Positions 34,099-54,051 of a DNA stretch of 64,000 bases are shown in pieces. Numbering within the stretch: position 1 is the first letter of the stretch; every line of letters starts with the position of its first letter. The notes below the pieces were generated by a model. It saw nothing but the letters and a program-made list of their open reading frames with translations. It searched no databases and was not told where the DNA came from. Origin of the DNA: Amyelois transitella (lineage: Eukaryota > Arthropoda > Insecta > Lepidoptera > Pyralidae); contig NC_083505.1 of assembly GCF_032362555.1 (NCBI RefSeq), forward strand, positions 7,431,501 through 7,495,500, given 5' to 3'. The position numbers and the translations under genes were made by a program.

Positions 34099-37000
34099 TC
34101 ACTGAGGTGGTGTAAAATGCGCGAGTGCGTAATCGTGGTAGTACATCATGATCGCGAGTGGTTGTCCGAGAATCAGTGAGCTCCATACGATGATGTTGCC
34201 CCAGCGAGCGCCGAGGCGCAGTTGTGCGAAGCGAGAGATGACGGCGAGCGGCGGCTGCGCCATCATGCCGAGGAAGGCCCAGATACGGAACATCTGTAAG
34301 GGGACGCTTACCTGAAAACATGGGACAGTATTTTATTAAGATTTAAAAAACCTACAATAATTATTTTACTCTCTCTTCTTAGTATAGAACTTTATCACCA
34401 AAATAACAATTAAGATTCAATTTATCAAAAATAACTCAATATCAATAGGGGATTCTTATTATTTTGAATAAGGCAATTATTTGACTTTCAAAAATATGAC
34501 TGTCTCCTATTTTTGAAAGTCAAATAATTAATTCACCTTGCGATTCGTCAAATCTTTCATCATGCGAACGGCTGTTATTTAGGAATCCCCTGTCCGCATT
34601 TCTCTTCCCTGATAAATTTAACTTGGGGATATTCAAGCCAAGAATGAGCTTGCATACACCAACTTAGGTCTCATCTTGCTAACCACAAGGCAGATTGATG
34701 TCAAACGCACTCAAATTATTATATATAAAATAATCTCATAATCTTATTTGGGTTACATACAAAAAAAGAACTTTAAAGACCGTGTCATTCAAGTTGAAAC
34801 CCATAACAGCTAAGAAAATAACCGTCTAAAAGCAACTATAAAGAAAACTACGACGTTCATGACGAGTTTGCCGTGTCGCCTAGCGGTTATGGGCAAACAC
34901 ACGTGGCGAACTGTCCTATGTTCATAGGCATGATCCAGCTACCTCATAACACATAACAGTTTCACATCAAATACTCGTAGAATAGCGCCTAAACATATCA
35001 CGACAAATTAAATCTCGTAACAGTTACTCACCAAATACTCATGAAACAGCGCCGATATGACGAAAACCACTATGCTCGCCACGAGCTTACTATGCCCCCT
35101 GGCGGTTATTGGCAGATACACGTGGCGAACTGCCCACATGTGCACAGGCATGTTCCAACTCCTCCAAAACACTGAGATGTTGTTCGCGTTCCACCAATCT
35201 CCGTAGAAATTGCGATCCGCGAACTGAAGCAACTCCCCCATCAGGTTTAGGAACGAGTGGAACGTCAGGTAGAAGAAGCACAGCCATATCAAATGGTTCG
35301 GCACCTGGAAACCAATCTGTTTTAGAAATCTATGACATTATTAATTTAAGAGGGATAGTTTCACAATTCTACGCACAAGTTTATCTCCGGCGTGCCAATA
35401 TTGTAAAGTTTTGCTGAAGTTGTTTTGACGCCAACATCAAAAGCTTAAAATGATAAATAACCAAGGAATCTGGACCACTATTAGATATAGGGCCTTAGTT
35501 ATAATTCTAGCTCCTCTGCAAATGAACAAGAATTTTAAACTAAACACACTTACAGCCAGTTTAAGTAGTCTCTCGGTGATCTTCATAGGCTCCATGTGTG
35601 AGAACGGATCCACGGAGTTGGTGACCGACGGTATCATCCATTGCTGAAACAGCGCTAGGATCAGATTCACTCCGAACACTACCTCCAATAGTCTCTTCAG
35701 CAGGAACCTCTTCCTTATACTGAAATACAAGCAATTATTTCACAAAACCTCTTATTCAAATGTACAGGGCGAGTGTAAATGAAAACATAACATGTAGCTA
35801 GACGACGGAACCTTAGTCAAACCGTGGGTGTCTGGTCAAAAATCGGTGAACGTGGGTATAGCAAAATAATTAGGGTTATTATGTAGTCTAGTAACCTTAA
35901 CGGCCACTTGTGCTTGCAACAACCTATAAACTCCCGTCACATATTTTCAATTGGTAGATTTGATACAAAGCGACAGTAATGAAATTTCTTCTGATGAAAA
36001 AAAATTCAAAAAGTTATGCTGACCGTGTAGTGCGGGGGAAATTCAATTCGTAACACAGTGTCGGGGCCAGCAGGAAGTAGAACAGATCCTTCAGTTTGAG
36101 ATTGTCCGGATACTTCACGAGGCCGGCTGCCGCCGCCTGGTCGCTTTTCTCCTCTTCAGATTCTGTCGGTAACACGTCAAGACTATTAACATTAAATACA
36201 GCGATCGAATTTTTAAAAAAAATGTAAGAAGCAAAATGTTAAATAAAACTGTTCTAGAAACAAATTCAAATTGAAAAAGCAACTGATGCGTTGTATGAAA
36301 AGTATAATTAAATTCATAATTGACCTTAAACATTAAATTTAATCACAATAAACTCTGGTTATAAATTCACATTAAAAGCATTTGATGTTCTAAAACTATT
36401 AAGAACATTGGTCGCTCAGTATGAGTAGGTACTGTTTTATCGCAAATATTTCAAAGTCTAAAATTCACAAAGCCACTAGCACTATTAAACACACAATAAA
36501 CACAAACAAAATAAAAAGCAAAGCCAAAAATGATGTGACCGAGAAAAGCGGCCTTTACGCATGAAGCAATTTCATCAAGGCGACCTACAACTCTGAAACA
36601 ATGATGTAAAGTGAAGGGTTGCGCGGAATAAACTTATTACGTTTAATAAATCAAGAAGCAACTAAATAACTATACGATTTATATTACTATTATATCAATA
36701 CATATAAAGTAAAGTTCCCCTTTTTTCTCTGCCTGTATGTCTGCATACGCTAATCAAGTTGTGGGCGGATTTTGAACCTATTTGAAACTTTAGTAAAGGG
36801 ATTCCTTAGGAAGGTTTATCACTAGTTAGATAAAATCGGAACAAAAGTCGGAAGGCGGACCCCGGGCCCCGAGACACTTCTGTGGAAGGCTTAATCGGGA
36901 ACACGCAGAAATAAGAGAGATAAAAATCAGAAACATTAAGTTTAAATAAAATATGCACACTAAAAAGCAATTCAAATACTGTAGCTCTGTAGGAATGTAT

Positions 37001-40000
37001 TAACTATTATTTTTATTTATGTTACAATCGATTATTTTGTTAACAAAAAGTCTTAGTGAAATATCGCATATGTTAAGAATGTATTTTTATTTATTAGGCT
37101 CATCCCACATGCGCAAGTTTTATTAGAAATCAGGGGAAATAATCTAACAAATAAGTCATAATGTGAAGACATTACGAAACTACCTGTACCTGTTTTAACT
37201 GGCGAAAACAAAAGCCGTTAAAGCAGTTACAATTTCGGGATAGCGTATTTAAATATAGGCAGTCAATTATATGTCAAAATAATGATATCCGGATACCATA
37301 CCGCAGCGAGCACTATATGAGAAATAGGATAATAAATTATCGCCCACATTATCGGAGATTACTTTAATCTACTTATTACAACACTTACTGTAAAGATTAA
37401 TATTATAAAAACAAAGGAACCTTGTCTGAAAAGGATTTCACCTTTGAGCCTAGTATTTTATGGCAAAAATTATAAATACTAAAATACATGTGCAAAGTAA
37501 ATACCATAAGCAAAAAATAGTAAAATCACATTCTTTAACGCAATTAAAACAGGCGTCCATTAGATTACATTATACCTGAACTCGACACCAAAAGCAATTA
37601 AGCTAAGCAGTTGAGATCATGGTCTTAGTGTCCAAGGTGAACTGTGCAGAAAGGTGCTAGAAGAAAAAAATATTCGTCAATTTCATCATGTCTTTGGTCA
37701 AAATTATTTATGTATATACCTAGGTGGTTTCTTTGTTTTACATCATCAATTTTGATAACCATATTTTTATGAATTTATATACCACGTGAATATAGACTTT
37801 AAAAAAAAAATATTTTTTTTTTAAACATTTATGGAATGCAACCAATCATCAGACTGCAATTAAGTATTGCACGTTTCGTCCAACAAAAATGTCTGAGTAG
37901 GTATTGAATTGACATGATACAATTAAACGAATTTAAAAGAACATAGTATTTTGGAGACGTAAACACCAAGTGGCAAACAGAAAAATTTTGAAAAACTTAC
38001 GCTCAATTTCAGCGTTATTAAGGGAATCTGTAAATACAACGTTCAGAATAAATCAGGGAAATATATAAAGCTTGAAAATGATACTTTAAGCTGATTGAAA
38101 TACGCGTCATTTTGATATGGAAGTGAAACTTAATTAAAATGTTTTAAAAAGAAATCAGGACGAGGATTTAATCGAATTCGATTAGGTGACAGTCCTCTCT
38201 TACGTATTTATAAAATTACTATAAATATTATGAAAAACTTACTCCAATTTGGCGCTGAAAGACTCTGTCTTCGTAACTTGTTATTGGATTTTTTGCCTTT
38301 GGCGCCATTTCGACACCAATGATTTGTTTGGGCGTAACTCCATATCTTCAGAAATAGTATCAGATATATAAAACAAACCGTTGATATTCCCACTGTAAGA
38401 GAATACGGCATTATGAACTGATGCAGAGTTGATCAGAACAAATAATTTCTTAAACATTTCACTTGGTCTAGAATTAAAAAATGGTAGATCAACTTGGTCA
38501 TGCATTAGTTACAACATACAATTAAAGTTAACTGCATTGATAGAACAGAAACAGATATATGTACAATGTTTTTATTAACTACCTTGTAAATGCTTTTGAT
38601 TTTTTATTCTAGGTCTCAATATATAAATTATTTTAATGGTAAAACATCATATAAACAGTTGCTGTTCATCTAGTAAATAATTCAAAGGAATATAGTTCCA
38701 GGTCAATAATGTTGAGGAGTTTTATCTCCAAGAAAATTATAATGATATTGTATGTAAATTATATGTAAATTATTTACCAAAACTGAAATCTGTTCCTTTG
38801 AAATACAAGACAACCACTGGTAGTGACACAATGAATAATATGTTTGAAACCTGCAAAGTTATTCCAATATTTTCTGAAAGTATGCCCTGAAATAGAGAGA
38901 AGAAATTTTTTAAAATTTAATACAACATTAAACATACGAACATACATATGGCCACGTCTATATCCCTTGCGGGGTAGACAGAGCCAACAGTCTTGAAAAG
39001 ACTTATAGGCCACATTCAGCTATTTCGCTTAACAATAGAATTGAGATATACTTTAAAATCACGTCTTTATCCCTTGCTGGGTAGACAGAGCCAACAGTCT
39101 TTAAAATATTGAAGGATCATGTTCAGCTGCTTGGCTTAGTGAATTAATATTTATAGGAATTGAGATTCAAATAGAAAGTTGCTAGCCCATTCCGCCTATA
39201 AGAAGAATCCCAAGTTTATAAGCTATTCCCTTAGACGGCTTTTACGAGATCCATGGGTATGGCCCTATTCTAAAATGCACTTGATTACATTAAAATATCA
39301 TGACAATGAGGTAAAAAAAATTGATAGCTAGTTAATGAACGGCAATTATTTCCATGGTGGCTCTTTGTAAACATATTGGTTTAAGAAAAGGTAAAAGAAA
39401 CAGGTCTAGAAGGATTTCATGAATAATACACATTTGAATAATGAATATCATGAAATTCAAAAATTGTTTGACGGGAGGTCAGAGCAAGAATTAAGTTTGT
39501 TATTTAGATATTTTAATCTTCAAAACAATAAAAATTGGAAAGAATTGCAAACTTATCCCTACTGATAAAGCACACCACCAACTCAACCTCAACCACATTT
39601 AACTCAAACTTTTAATGAATATATTTTTTTACTTAAGATCTTAAATATATAGTGATTTACACACGAGATCATGATTACTTCCTAGTTAACAACATCACAA
39701 CTTCATGTCAAGTCTATTATTAAAATAAAGCAGGAAAGAAAAATAGAATAAATATTTTACTCACCACTGCAATACCCTTTTCAATTAGAAGACTGGCCAC
39801 AGCAGGAACTACCGAAACTAGCAAAATAAACAATACAATTGTATTCAATGGCAAAAAATTGTGATTAAGCATGTTTTAAAGTGAATGTAGGAATATAATC
39901 TAATTATTTATTAAAATGCCGTGCCTTGTGGTTCCCGATACCAATTTTTTTTATTTAGGCGAAGGGCACGCAACCTGTCGCTATTTGAATCTCAATTCTA

Positions 40001-41915
40001 TCATCAAGCTACAACACTGAATGTGGCTTATCATTCTTGCAGTGTACACAGAGCCAACAGTCTTAAAAAGACTGATAGGCCACATTCAGCTATTTGGCTT
40101 TAAGATAGTTAATATATAATTATTAAACTCTAGTGTTACAAAATAGATAGACTCAATTTCCCATCCACCAAGGCCTATCAAAACTCTGCTCTAGAGGGTA
40201 GACTTGTGTGCTCATATGCAAGACCCACCATCAATGGGAATATCAACAGGAACAGCCTGTGTAACGGCGACACTAATATCCTTGCTCTTTTTATCAAGAA
40301 TTTCCTGGCAAAAGTTTACACTCTTGTTTTGAGATTCCATTTTTACAAAGTAGAATTCAGGTTATACTAGACCTAAGAGTCTAGTGATACTTTTCTATCA
40401 CAAAACTATTTTTCTTATTAATGAACTATGATACTTATTCTAGATAGTTTACATTATTATTAAATACCAAAAATGGTAAGTTGTAAATGAAGGTGCATAT
40501 CTAAGTAAAATTATATTTAAGTGTGTAAAGTGATACATTAAAAAGCTATAGTAAAGTAATATAAAAAAATTCAAAAGCAAAGCATTTAATCTATTCTAAT
40601 TCTATTTTCTACTACATACTCATATCATACTTTTAACTTACAAATCAACAGCACAACTGAGGGATATTGACGATTATCACCCTCATTGTATCCCGTTAAC
40701 ACTATGATCCATTCAATAGGATTGACACGGAAACCATATCTGTAAATCATTATGAAAAGACAAACTTTAATCCATTTGAAGCAAATGTTGTTAAACAAAA
40801 TAATATCAGAAAGTACTTATCAAAGTTTAAAAAAGAGATGACTGGCACGAGAGGTTAATGCACATATTTTAAATATCAATATTACCATTACAAACTGTTA
40901 ATATTATCCATTGAGATTAGCATTAATTCAGTAAAATTTTTACATAAGAACCACCTCGCTACCCTACTGGTAACAACCTCTATACACACACTATGTGTAT
41001 GTTTTAGTACTTTCATTAAAATTTTCATTCTTCCACAAGCCACAAGTCATTATTAAATTTCAAGTCATGATCTATTTCATTAACTAACACTGAAACTCTG
41101 AAAAATTCAGAGAAACAAGGAGACTGTTCTCCTTGGTTCTCAAGCCTACATTATATAAATAAATAAATAGCTTTATAATCTTCAGAAAAACTAATCCACA
41201 CTTACTTAAGCAAGTTTTCAAGAAACAGACGAAGACCTCCTATAGTTAGCATAAGAAAACCCCAGTTGACCAAACCAGTAAAATCTGCAAATTCTGAACT
41301 CCATGAGAAAAGGGAATCACGAGGTTTGTGTACTCTGTAAATTAAAGAATATTCTTAATCAATGGAACAAAAAGGGGTTCTTCTTATATAGTGTAAAGGA
41401 AATAAAAAGTCATACAGAATACCTACTGACTTTTCAAACTTGTTGACAGTTTTTTATATTGTGTATACAAAGCTGGCTGTGTATAAAAACTAGCCAACAC
41501 CAACCAGAACTGAGATGAAATTGGTAAAAGCGTTAGATAAATTAATCCTTTCCACATAATATCATACAAACTTTGATGACACAACTTCAAGTTCGAAAAA
41601 AATATAGTTATATAGTTGTATTTGCTTATAGATATTTTGCTGTTGGTAGGTACATATATATAGACCAACACGCCTGTTTCCAATAATAATTGGGGTAGGC
41701 AGATACTATGGATTTCCACTTACTACAATCCATATAGACGTCCTCCACTTCCTCCACATTCATTACTCTTTTCATGCATATTCGACGATTACGGGTACTC
41801 ACGGTTTATCTAATTGTAGTTTTCTAACTCTTTTCTCCTGCTCTGTAATTTCTTCCGCTCTTGTTACACTTTGAGCTCTTCGATAACGCAAGTTTTCTTC
41901 AGCCTCCGCGGTCAT
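34099..41915 (-). CDS. DGAT1: Diacylglycerol O-acyltransferase 1 (DGAT1, midway)
   Basis: ER membrane enzyme that joins acyl-CoA to diacylglycerol, the last step of triacylglycerol synthesis. Eleven coding exons read on the minus strand: 41803-41915, 41206-41334, 40642-40739, 39765-39817, 38778-38886, 38243-38392, 38001-38027, 36024-36162, 35554-35719, 35032-35304, 34099-34311. All introns are GT/AG and phases agree; the sum is 1470 bases, 489 residues, matching the usual ~490. Seen: N-terminal cytosolic segment ([16 protein letters not shown]), [16 protein letters not shown] before the first membrane segment, [20 protein letters not shown] (exon 8), the MBOAT signature FYGDWWN (361-367) and the catalytic His in LFHEYL (about 416). 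Exon 7 encodes only 9 residues. The introns carry many repeats, a MITE and a decayed copy of exon 10. Confidence 0.95.
34447..34591. repeat. MITE-like inverted repeat in the last DGAT1 intron
   Basis: Outer ends AGGGGATTC (34447-34455) and GAATCCCCT (34583-34591) are inverted. Inside, 34475-34496 and 34508-34529 are perfect 22-base complementary arms around an 11-base loop. No coding capacity; the target duplication is unclear. Confidence 0.65.
34840..35010 (-). pseudogene. Decayed duplicate of DGAT1 exon 10
   Basis: Two pieces resemble the exon at 35032-35304. Piece one (34840-34948) aligns with its interior. After one missing base it would read [18 protein letters not shown] where the real exon reads [18 protein letters not shown]. 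Piece two (about 34960-35008) aligns with the exon's last ~30 bases and donor region. The order of the pieces is swapped relative to the real exon, and a frameshift and stops prevent use as a normal exon. Confidence 0.7.
38932..39280 (-). repeat. Two SINE-1 copies, the first truncated
   Basis: 38932-39053 is a tail-half copy (TATATCCCTTGCGGGGTAGA to TAGAATTGAGAT). At 39058 a second copy starts again with ATCACGTCTTTATCCCTTGC and runs to the CCATGGG head region near 39255. They lie in a DGAT1 intron. The frame at 38774-39013 that crosses exon 5 and this repeat is not real. Confidence 0.75.
39917..40110. repeat. Inverted chimera of two SINE-1 fragments
   Basis: 39917-40044 reads as the plus-strand family (head, GTCGCTATTTGAATCTCAAT, CTGAATGTGGCTTATCATTC). 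From about 40050 to 40110 it reads as the minus-strand family (ACAGAGCCAACAGTCTTAAA, GACTGATAGGCCACATTCAG). The two halves can fold on each other. It lies in DGAT1 intron 3. Confidence 0.7.
41690..41800 (-). repeat. LINE-B fragment against the DGAT1 exon 1 splice donor
   Basis: The minus strand reads [17 protein letters not shown], then a diverged stretch and [11 protein letters not shown]: the C-terminus of the LINE-B ORF (compare 63600-63710). The similarity begins a few bases into the intron, right after the donor GT. Confidence 0.75.
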
Positions 41916-42831
41916 TATTATTTTGTATAAATACCTTTGATTGATTTTAAGATTTAAAATAAATAGTTGCAGCGGATCAGTTAATAACCAATAAAATTAT
42001 CTTTAAATTAATTAATGAAAGCCCGACAGAACCGAACCGACCTAGCTAAGCTAGCTTGCTTTGCATAGGCTTATCGCATTGATATTTTATCACTCTTCGT
42101 TCCTTTCCATCCTGCCGACCTGACTCGTTCGTTCCGTCCCCCTCTCTCTAGCCGCTATTGCCAACTGTTTCCAATGAAAACGCGCCAAATTGGTATGTAC
42201 TAAACTAAAGGTGCACCCAGTCGCACAGACTGGAGCGATATAATTATCGACCCGTCTAGATCTATACACTGCTCGGCCCTACATTTAAATTACGTAAAAA
42301 TTAATCAGTAGTAGTTGTGGAAAACCTGTTCCTTCATAGGCCATTAATTGTTTTCTGCTCCCCTATTTTGTACCCCAAATTTTCCTGCAAAACTGCATAA
42401 AATCTTTGAATACCAATGTCGTCCTTTAGATGATATTCACGGCTGTTAAGGCAAGCTTGTCAATCTTCAAGGCTGTAACAGACAGATAACCTAGCGTATA
42501 ATGTGTGAGTGATATTTGTATGATATATACCTATTGATCGTTATCTGGATATTTTGATTTTTTACCATGTAACTATCAATCATGATTTTTGAGTCTTTGT
42601 ACAGGTAAAGTCATTTACTCTTTAATAGCCTTTTGTCAATCAAGCGTAAAAAAGGTACTGGCTGGGCGATGAGAGACAATTTCACTCTCATTTCCTTCTG
42701 CTTTTTTTATTACTATACTAAACGATAATTAGTCTTTAAACTCTTTCGTACCTCGTATCAATCAGCCTTCATATCCATAACAACAAAGTGTAGGCAACCT
42801 ACTACATACAAACAAAATATACATATTAAAA

Positions 42832-42990
42832 AACCGTGTGGTTCGGACCACTCCATCACTATTCCATGGATGTCGTAAACACCCCTCATAACACCCATCG
42901 GGGCTTAAAAAGCGGCAGATTACTGAAAGTAGGAATATTGAGCGCGTACGAATGTTGAGCGCTTAAATGGTGTAAAAGGCGACAAATTCA
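42832..42990 (+). repeat. SINE-1 head fragment split by a ~92 bp insertion
   Basis: ACCGTGTGGTTCGGACCACT and CCATGGATGTCGTAAA are family sequence. The family resumes at GTAAAAGGCGAC (42972). Between them, 42880-42971 is foreign sequence flanked by GTAAA on both sides. Confidence 0.6.
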
Positions 42991-43876
42991 ACACCGAAAG
43001 CATTTAGTTAGCAACACTACCACCGACGATCCTGCCTGTCATCTTGACCCTGAGGATTTTGACAATAACAGTGAAAACGACTGTTATTTATTGACAGTGA
43101 CAGATAAAATCAGAATTTATTTAGCAGACCGAAGCAGTTTTCCCGTTTCAGCTTTCGACACAAAATAAGGCACTTTTTAGGCCACAGCCTCGCCCAAAGC
43201 GCGATGCCTACAATCAACATTATAAAATTACACAAAAAAGTCCTCACTTTTATAGTTTATATAGACATACTATACCATTCGATATTGGACCCAATTTTTA
43301 TACATTAAACACTGCGCAATGTGATATAATATTTGAAGAAAGGCATGATGACTACTAATTGTTGTTCTGGTGTTTATTAATTTTCTTACACAACAACGAG
43401 AACATTAGTGAAATAATCGCTTCAATAAAAAAAAAGCCGCCTGAGATAAACATGTCTAAAATACTGCTGCGTGTCATCACACCCGAGCATTTTGCTCGCA
43501 TGATGTACCTACCTACCTACTTTACTTATTTTTTTATATATTAGTTTATGGACATTTAGGAAAAATACATTATTAAGAATTTTCTTCCTGTATCTCACGA
43601 CAGGAAAATATAAAGAAAGACTTGTATACAGTATTGACTTGTATATAGTATATTGGTAAGATATATAAACTGAGTCTAAAACCTGAAACGTATCAACCTT
43701 ATCTGTTTTGCAGCTACCATTCTACATATTTATGCATTCTTAAATATGATGTTAGTAAAAGTTGTTCCATTTTTATTCACAGATGGCATATATTTTTTTT
43801 TTTTAAATCCCATCTTTTTTTAATTAAAAATAAGTTTTGTATTCAATAAGGTATACTTACTACTACTATAACTTAT

Positions 43877-44095
43877 TTCTATTATTTTTAATAAAAATAA
43901 ATAAATATATACGGGACTTGTGTTACGAGATACTAACTCAACGATACTATATTTTATACTAAATACTTGCATAGATAAACATCCAAGACCCAGGCCAATC
44001 ATAAAAAGTTCTTTTCTCATCATGCCCTTGCCGGGATACGAACCCGGGACCACCGGTGTCACAGACAAGCGAACTACCGCTGCACCCACGTTCAC
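43877..44095 (-). repeat. SINE-3, tRNA-derived SINE
   Basis: Read on the minus strand, the head contains GCAGCGGTAGTTCGCTTGTC (A-box region) and GGGTTCGTATCCC (B box), an RNA polymerase III promoter of tRNA type. It then has ATGATGAGAAAAG and a 3' end of ATTT repeats. The frame at 43920-44147 is spurious. Confidence 0.8.
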
Positions 44096-44523
44096 CGCCT
44101 CCTCCACCGTCACCTCGTCTTCATCCCTATTGTGTGTTTTATTGTAATGTATTGTATGGTTTTTAATGAATAAAAATGAAAACAATAAAAATATTAGAAA
44201 ACCACAAAAAATTGTGAAAACGAAAATAAAACGACCCTATTTCTGTGTCTTTTTGGCGCGAGACAAAGGAGCGAAGAACGCGAGAGTGGATTTAGCGCCT
44301 TCAGGTGGTAGATTGTTGGCAACAGTGTTTGTCAGTGTCAGTCATTTTCGTTTCGTAAATTTTTTTATTCATTATCATGTCATTCATTTCGAGTAGTATT
44401 GTGGAGGAGTGTTCTTATTCTATCAACGTGATGTGAAAATAGATTAAATATATCTTTCCATTCGTTGAGATAAATTTTATCTTTATTAAGAACCACAAAG
44501 TACATCAATTCTACATTTTAAAC

Positions 44524-51940
<7,417 letters not shown>

Positions 51941-52752
51941 AAAGAGGAGTGATTCCGGCTTTGTCTAGTTTCAATTGAGCTTGTTTTGCTAAGTGCCATG
52001 GCACACAATTTAGACATGCGTTCAAACCTGATCTGTGTAATATTACTGATAATGAGCGATGTAACATAGTCTAATGTATTTATTAATTTTTGTAATAGCA
52101 CAATTACTGACTTTATTTCAGGTTTAGTTAGGTTTCATTTTATAAATGTTGCTAAAACTAATGTAAAATTTGTAATTATTTTATATCCTTTCCAAGAATA
52201 TGAATTTACTGTGTTTTATTTGTTATGATTTGTCAAAGTTGAAGTAGCAAATAGGAAATAGTTCGAGCGATAAATATTTTTTAAACTTTCAAAATTTTAT
52301 ATATTAAAAAATATTACATTCTTTTCATCTTCTCGTCCCCACAATGGACGAAAGCCAGGGTAGTAACTCTACTGTTGTGTAAAACCATATATATTTTCTT
52401 TTACTGCCAATGCTCATTTCGTTGATATTTACATGTTTTATAAATTACCTCTGATACCTATTGATATTTTGGTATTCATTTGTTTTTTTTTTAATATACC
52501 TACTAGTTTGGATCTCGAGCTTCACCGTGCCCACATTGAAGTGGCCATTGATTTATGTTTGTGCTGTATTCCTTCCAAACATCAATACTATTGAACAGAA
52601 AGTACCTACACATTAGCATTGGGCTATTCTCTAATAGTTATTGCTTCTGGTAGGGACAAGTGAAATATCAACCCTAGATTTGATATCATCTCATTGACTG
52701 GTGGTATACATACTCTTTTTTCAATTGAAGTTTCAATGATAGATAATGTATA
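51941..52752. other. Probable slowmo 3' UTR and flank
   Basis: AT-rich with no coding signal. The 145-codon minus frame at 51664-52101 is a shadow of slowmo exon 4. Confidence 0.4.
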
Positions 52753-52962
52753 CAAAATAAATTACACAAATTGATTTAGCCTCAAAGTAAGTTCGAAACT
52801 GTGTTACAAGATACAACTCAACAATACTATTATTTTATATGAAATGTTTACATAGATAAATATCCAAGCCCCAGGCAAATCATAAGTTTGTTTGTCATCA
52901 TGCTGAGGCCGTAATTCGAACCCGGGTCTTTAATGTCACAGACAATGCATCACCACAAGGCA
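52753..52962 (-). repeat. SINE-3, tRNA-derived SINE
   Basis: Contains TAGCCTCAAAGTAAGTTCGA, CATAGATAAATATCCAAGCC, the B-box region TTCGAACCCGGG and TGTCACAGACAATGCATC, read on the minus strand as head to tail. Confidence 0.75.
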
Positions 52963-53529
52963 GTTGTGTGAAAATAATGTAGGTAATTATGCACAGAACA
53001 TTCATAGCTAATGGTTACGGGTATCAATTTGAGTAATGAGATTGACTCTTTGATAATTGAAATGAGGTATGACTGACAATACAACAGTTTAGTAAAAGAA
53101 TATAACATCAGAATACAATAAGATTTATATTCATGCTTGCATGATCAATGCCTAAATTTATTGTACAGTTTGATAATGTGGTTATTAAAGGATAACAGGG
53201 GGTGTGTAGTTTGTAAATGAATAGTTGCTTGTGAGTGCAATGTAGAATATTTATTTATTTATTAATTACAAAAAATACTTGTGAAAATATTCTATGTCAA
53301 AACTACACTAAATGGTTTTTGTATCTTTCCCTATGTAAATAAAATGTCTAAGGTAATTTATAGACAAGTTTTTCATTTTATTTAACAATAAATTCTAGTT
53401 TTATTTTACATAAATTTTGGATGTATTTTGTTATACCAGCAGTTACAAATAACCACCCGTACATCTTTATGTCTTCAGCAGCTGTCGCAGTCACAAGTGA
53501 AAGATCACGTTTGAAATTTATTCAACAAC

Positions 53530-53690
53530 AAGCTTTGCTTGCAGCTCTGCCTGCCCATGTTAAAATGGTACTATTTCCTTCTCTTTGCTTCATACTTTAA
53601 GTAGGTATGCAAAATTTCATGCAGATTGGCTTAGTGGTGTAACTTCAAAAAGTAAAAAACTCACTTTTGCATTTATATTAGTATATTATA
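53530..53690 (-). mobile_element. Helitron remnant
   Basis: AGCTTTGCTTGCAGCTCTGC, TATGCAAAATTTCATGCAG and TTTGCATTTATATTAGTATA match other short, degenerate Helitron copies such as 25771-25876. The ends are blurred. Confidence 0.5.
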
Positions 53691-54051
53691 TTAAAAAAGA
53701 TGGTACATACAAGTGAGATGTAATGTTTATTTGTACATAGCACACTGATAGATGAAATATTTCAATTCAATCCGGGGTATGTTGGCCCAAAGGGCAGTCA
53801 ATTTGATAAGACTATCTCAAGGATCCCCAGAACAAGGGTGAGAAAAGGTATGACATTATGTATTTTCAAAGTTCAGGAATTATTGTCCCTCTGAAGCAGC
53901 TCGTAATTTATAAAGGAAATTATGAACACTGAACAATTGTAGTTATTCAGCATACATAAATATACAATACCAGAAAAATCCAAACAGAAGTTTCCACAGA
54001 CATTTGATATCACACACCAGTTCAAAAAAACTATTAAGTTAATTAGTTGTA

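Larger units (their letters stand above)
41916..44523. other. Intergenic region between divergent DGAT1 and slowmo
   Basis: About 2.6 kb between two genes transcribed away from each other. It holds a broken SINE-1 copy (42832-42990), a SINE-3 copy (43877-44095), and TTGCCAAC-type motifs near both gene starts (42168 and 44314). The open frames here overlap repeats and are not genes. Confidence 0.5.

Noticed and set aside
43990-44095. Possible tRNA gene (A and B boxes)
   Set aside because: It is the head of a SINE: it is followed by a SINE body, repeated at 52753 and 60034, and lacks a full cloverleaf.
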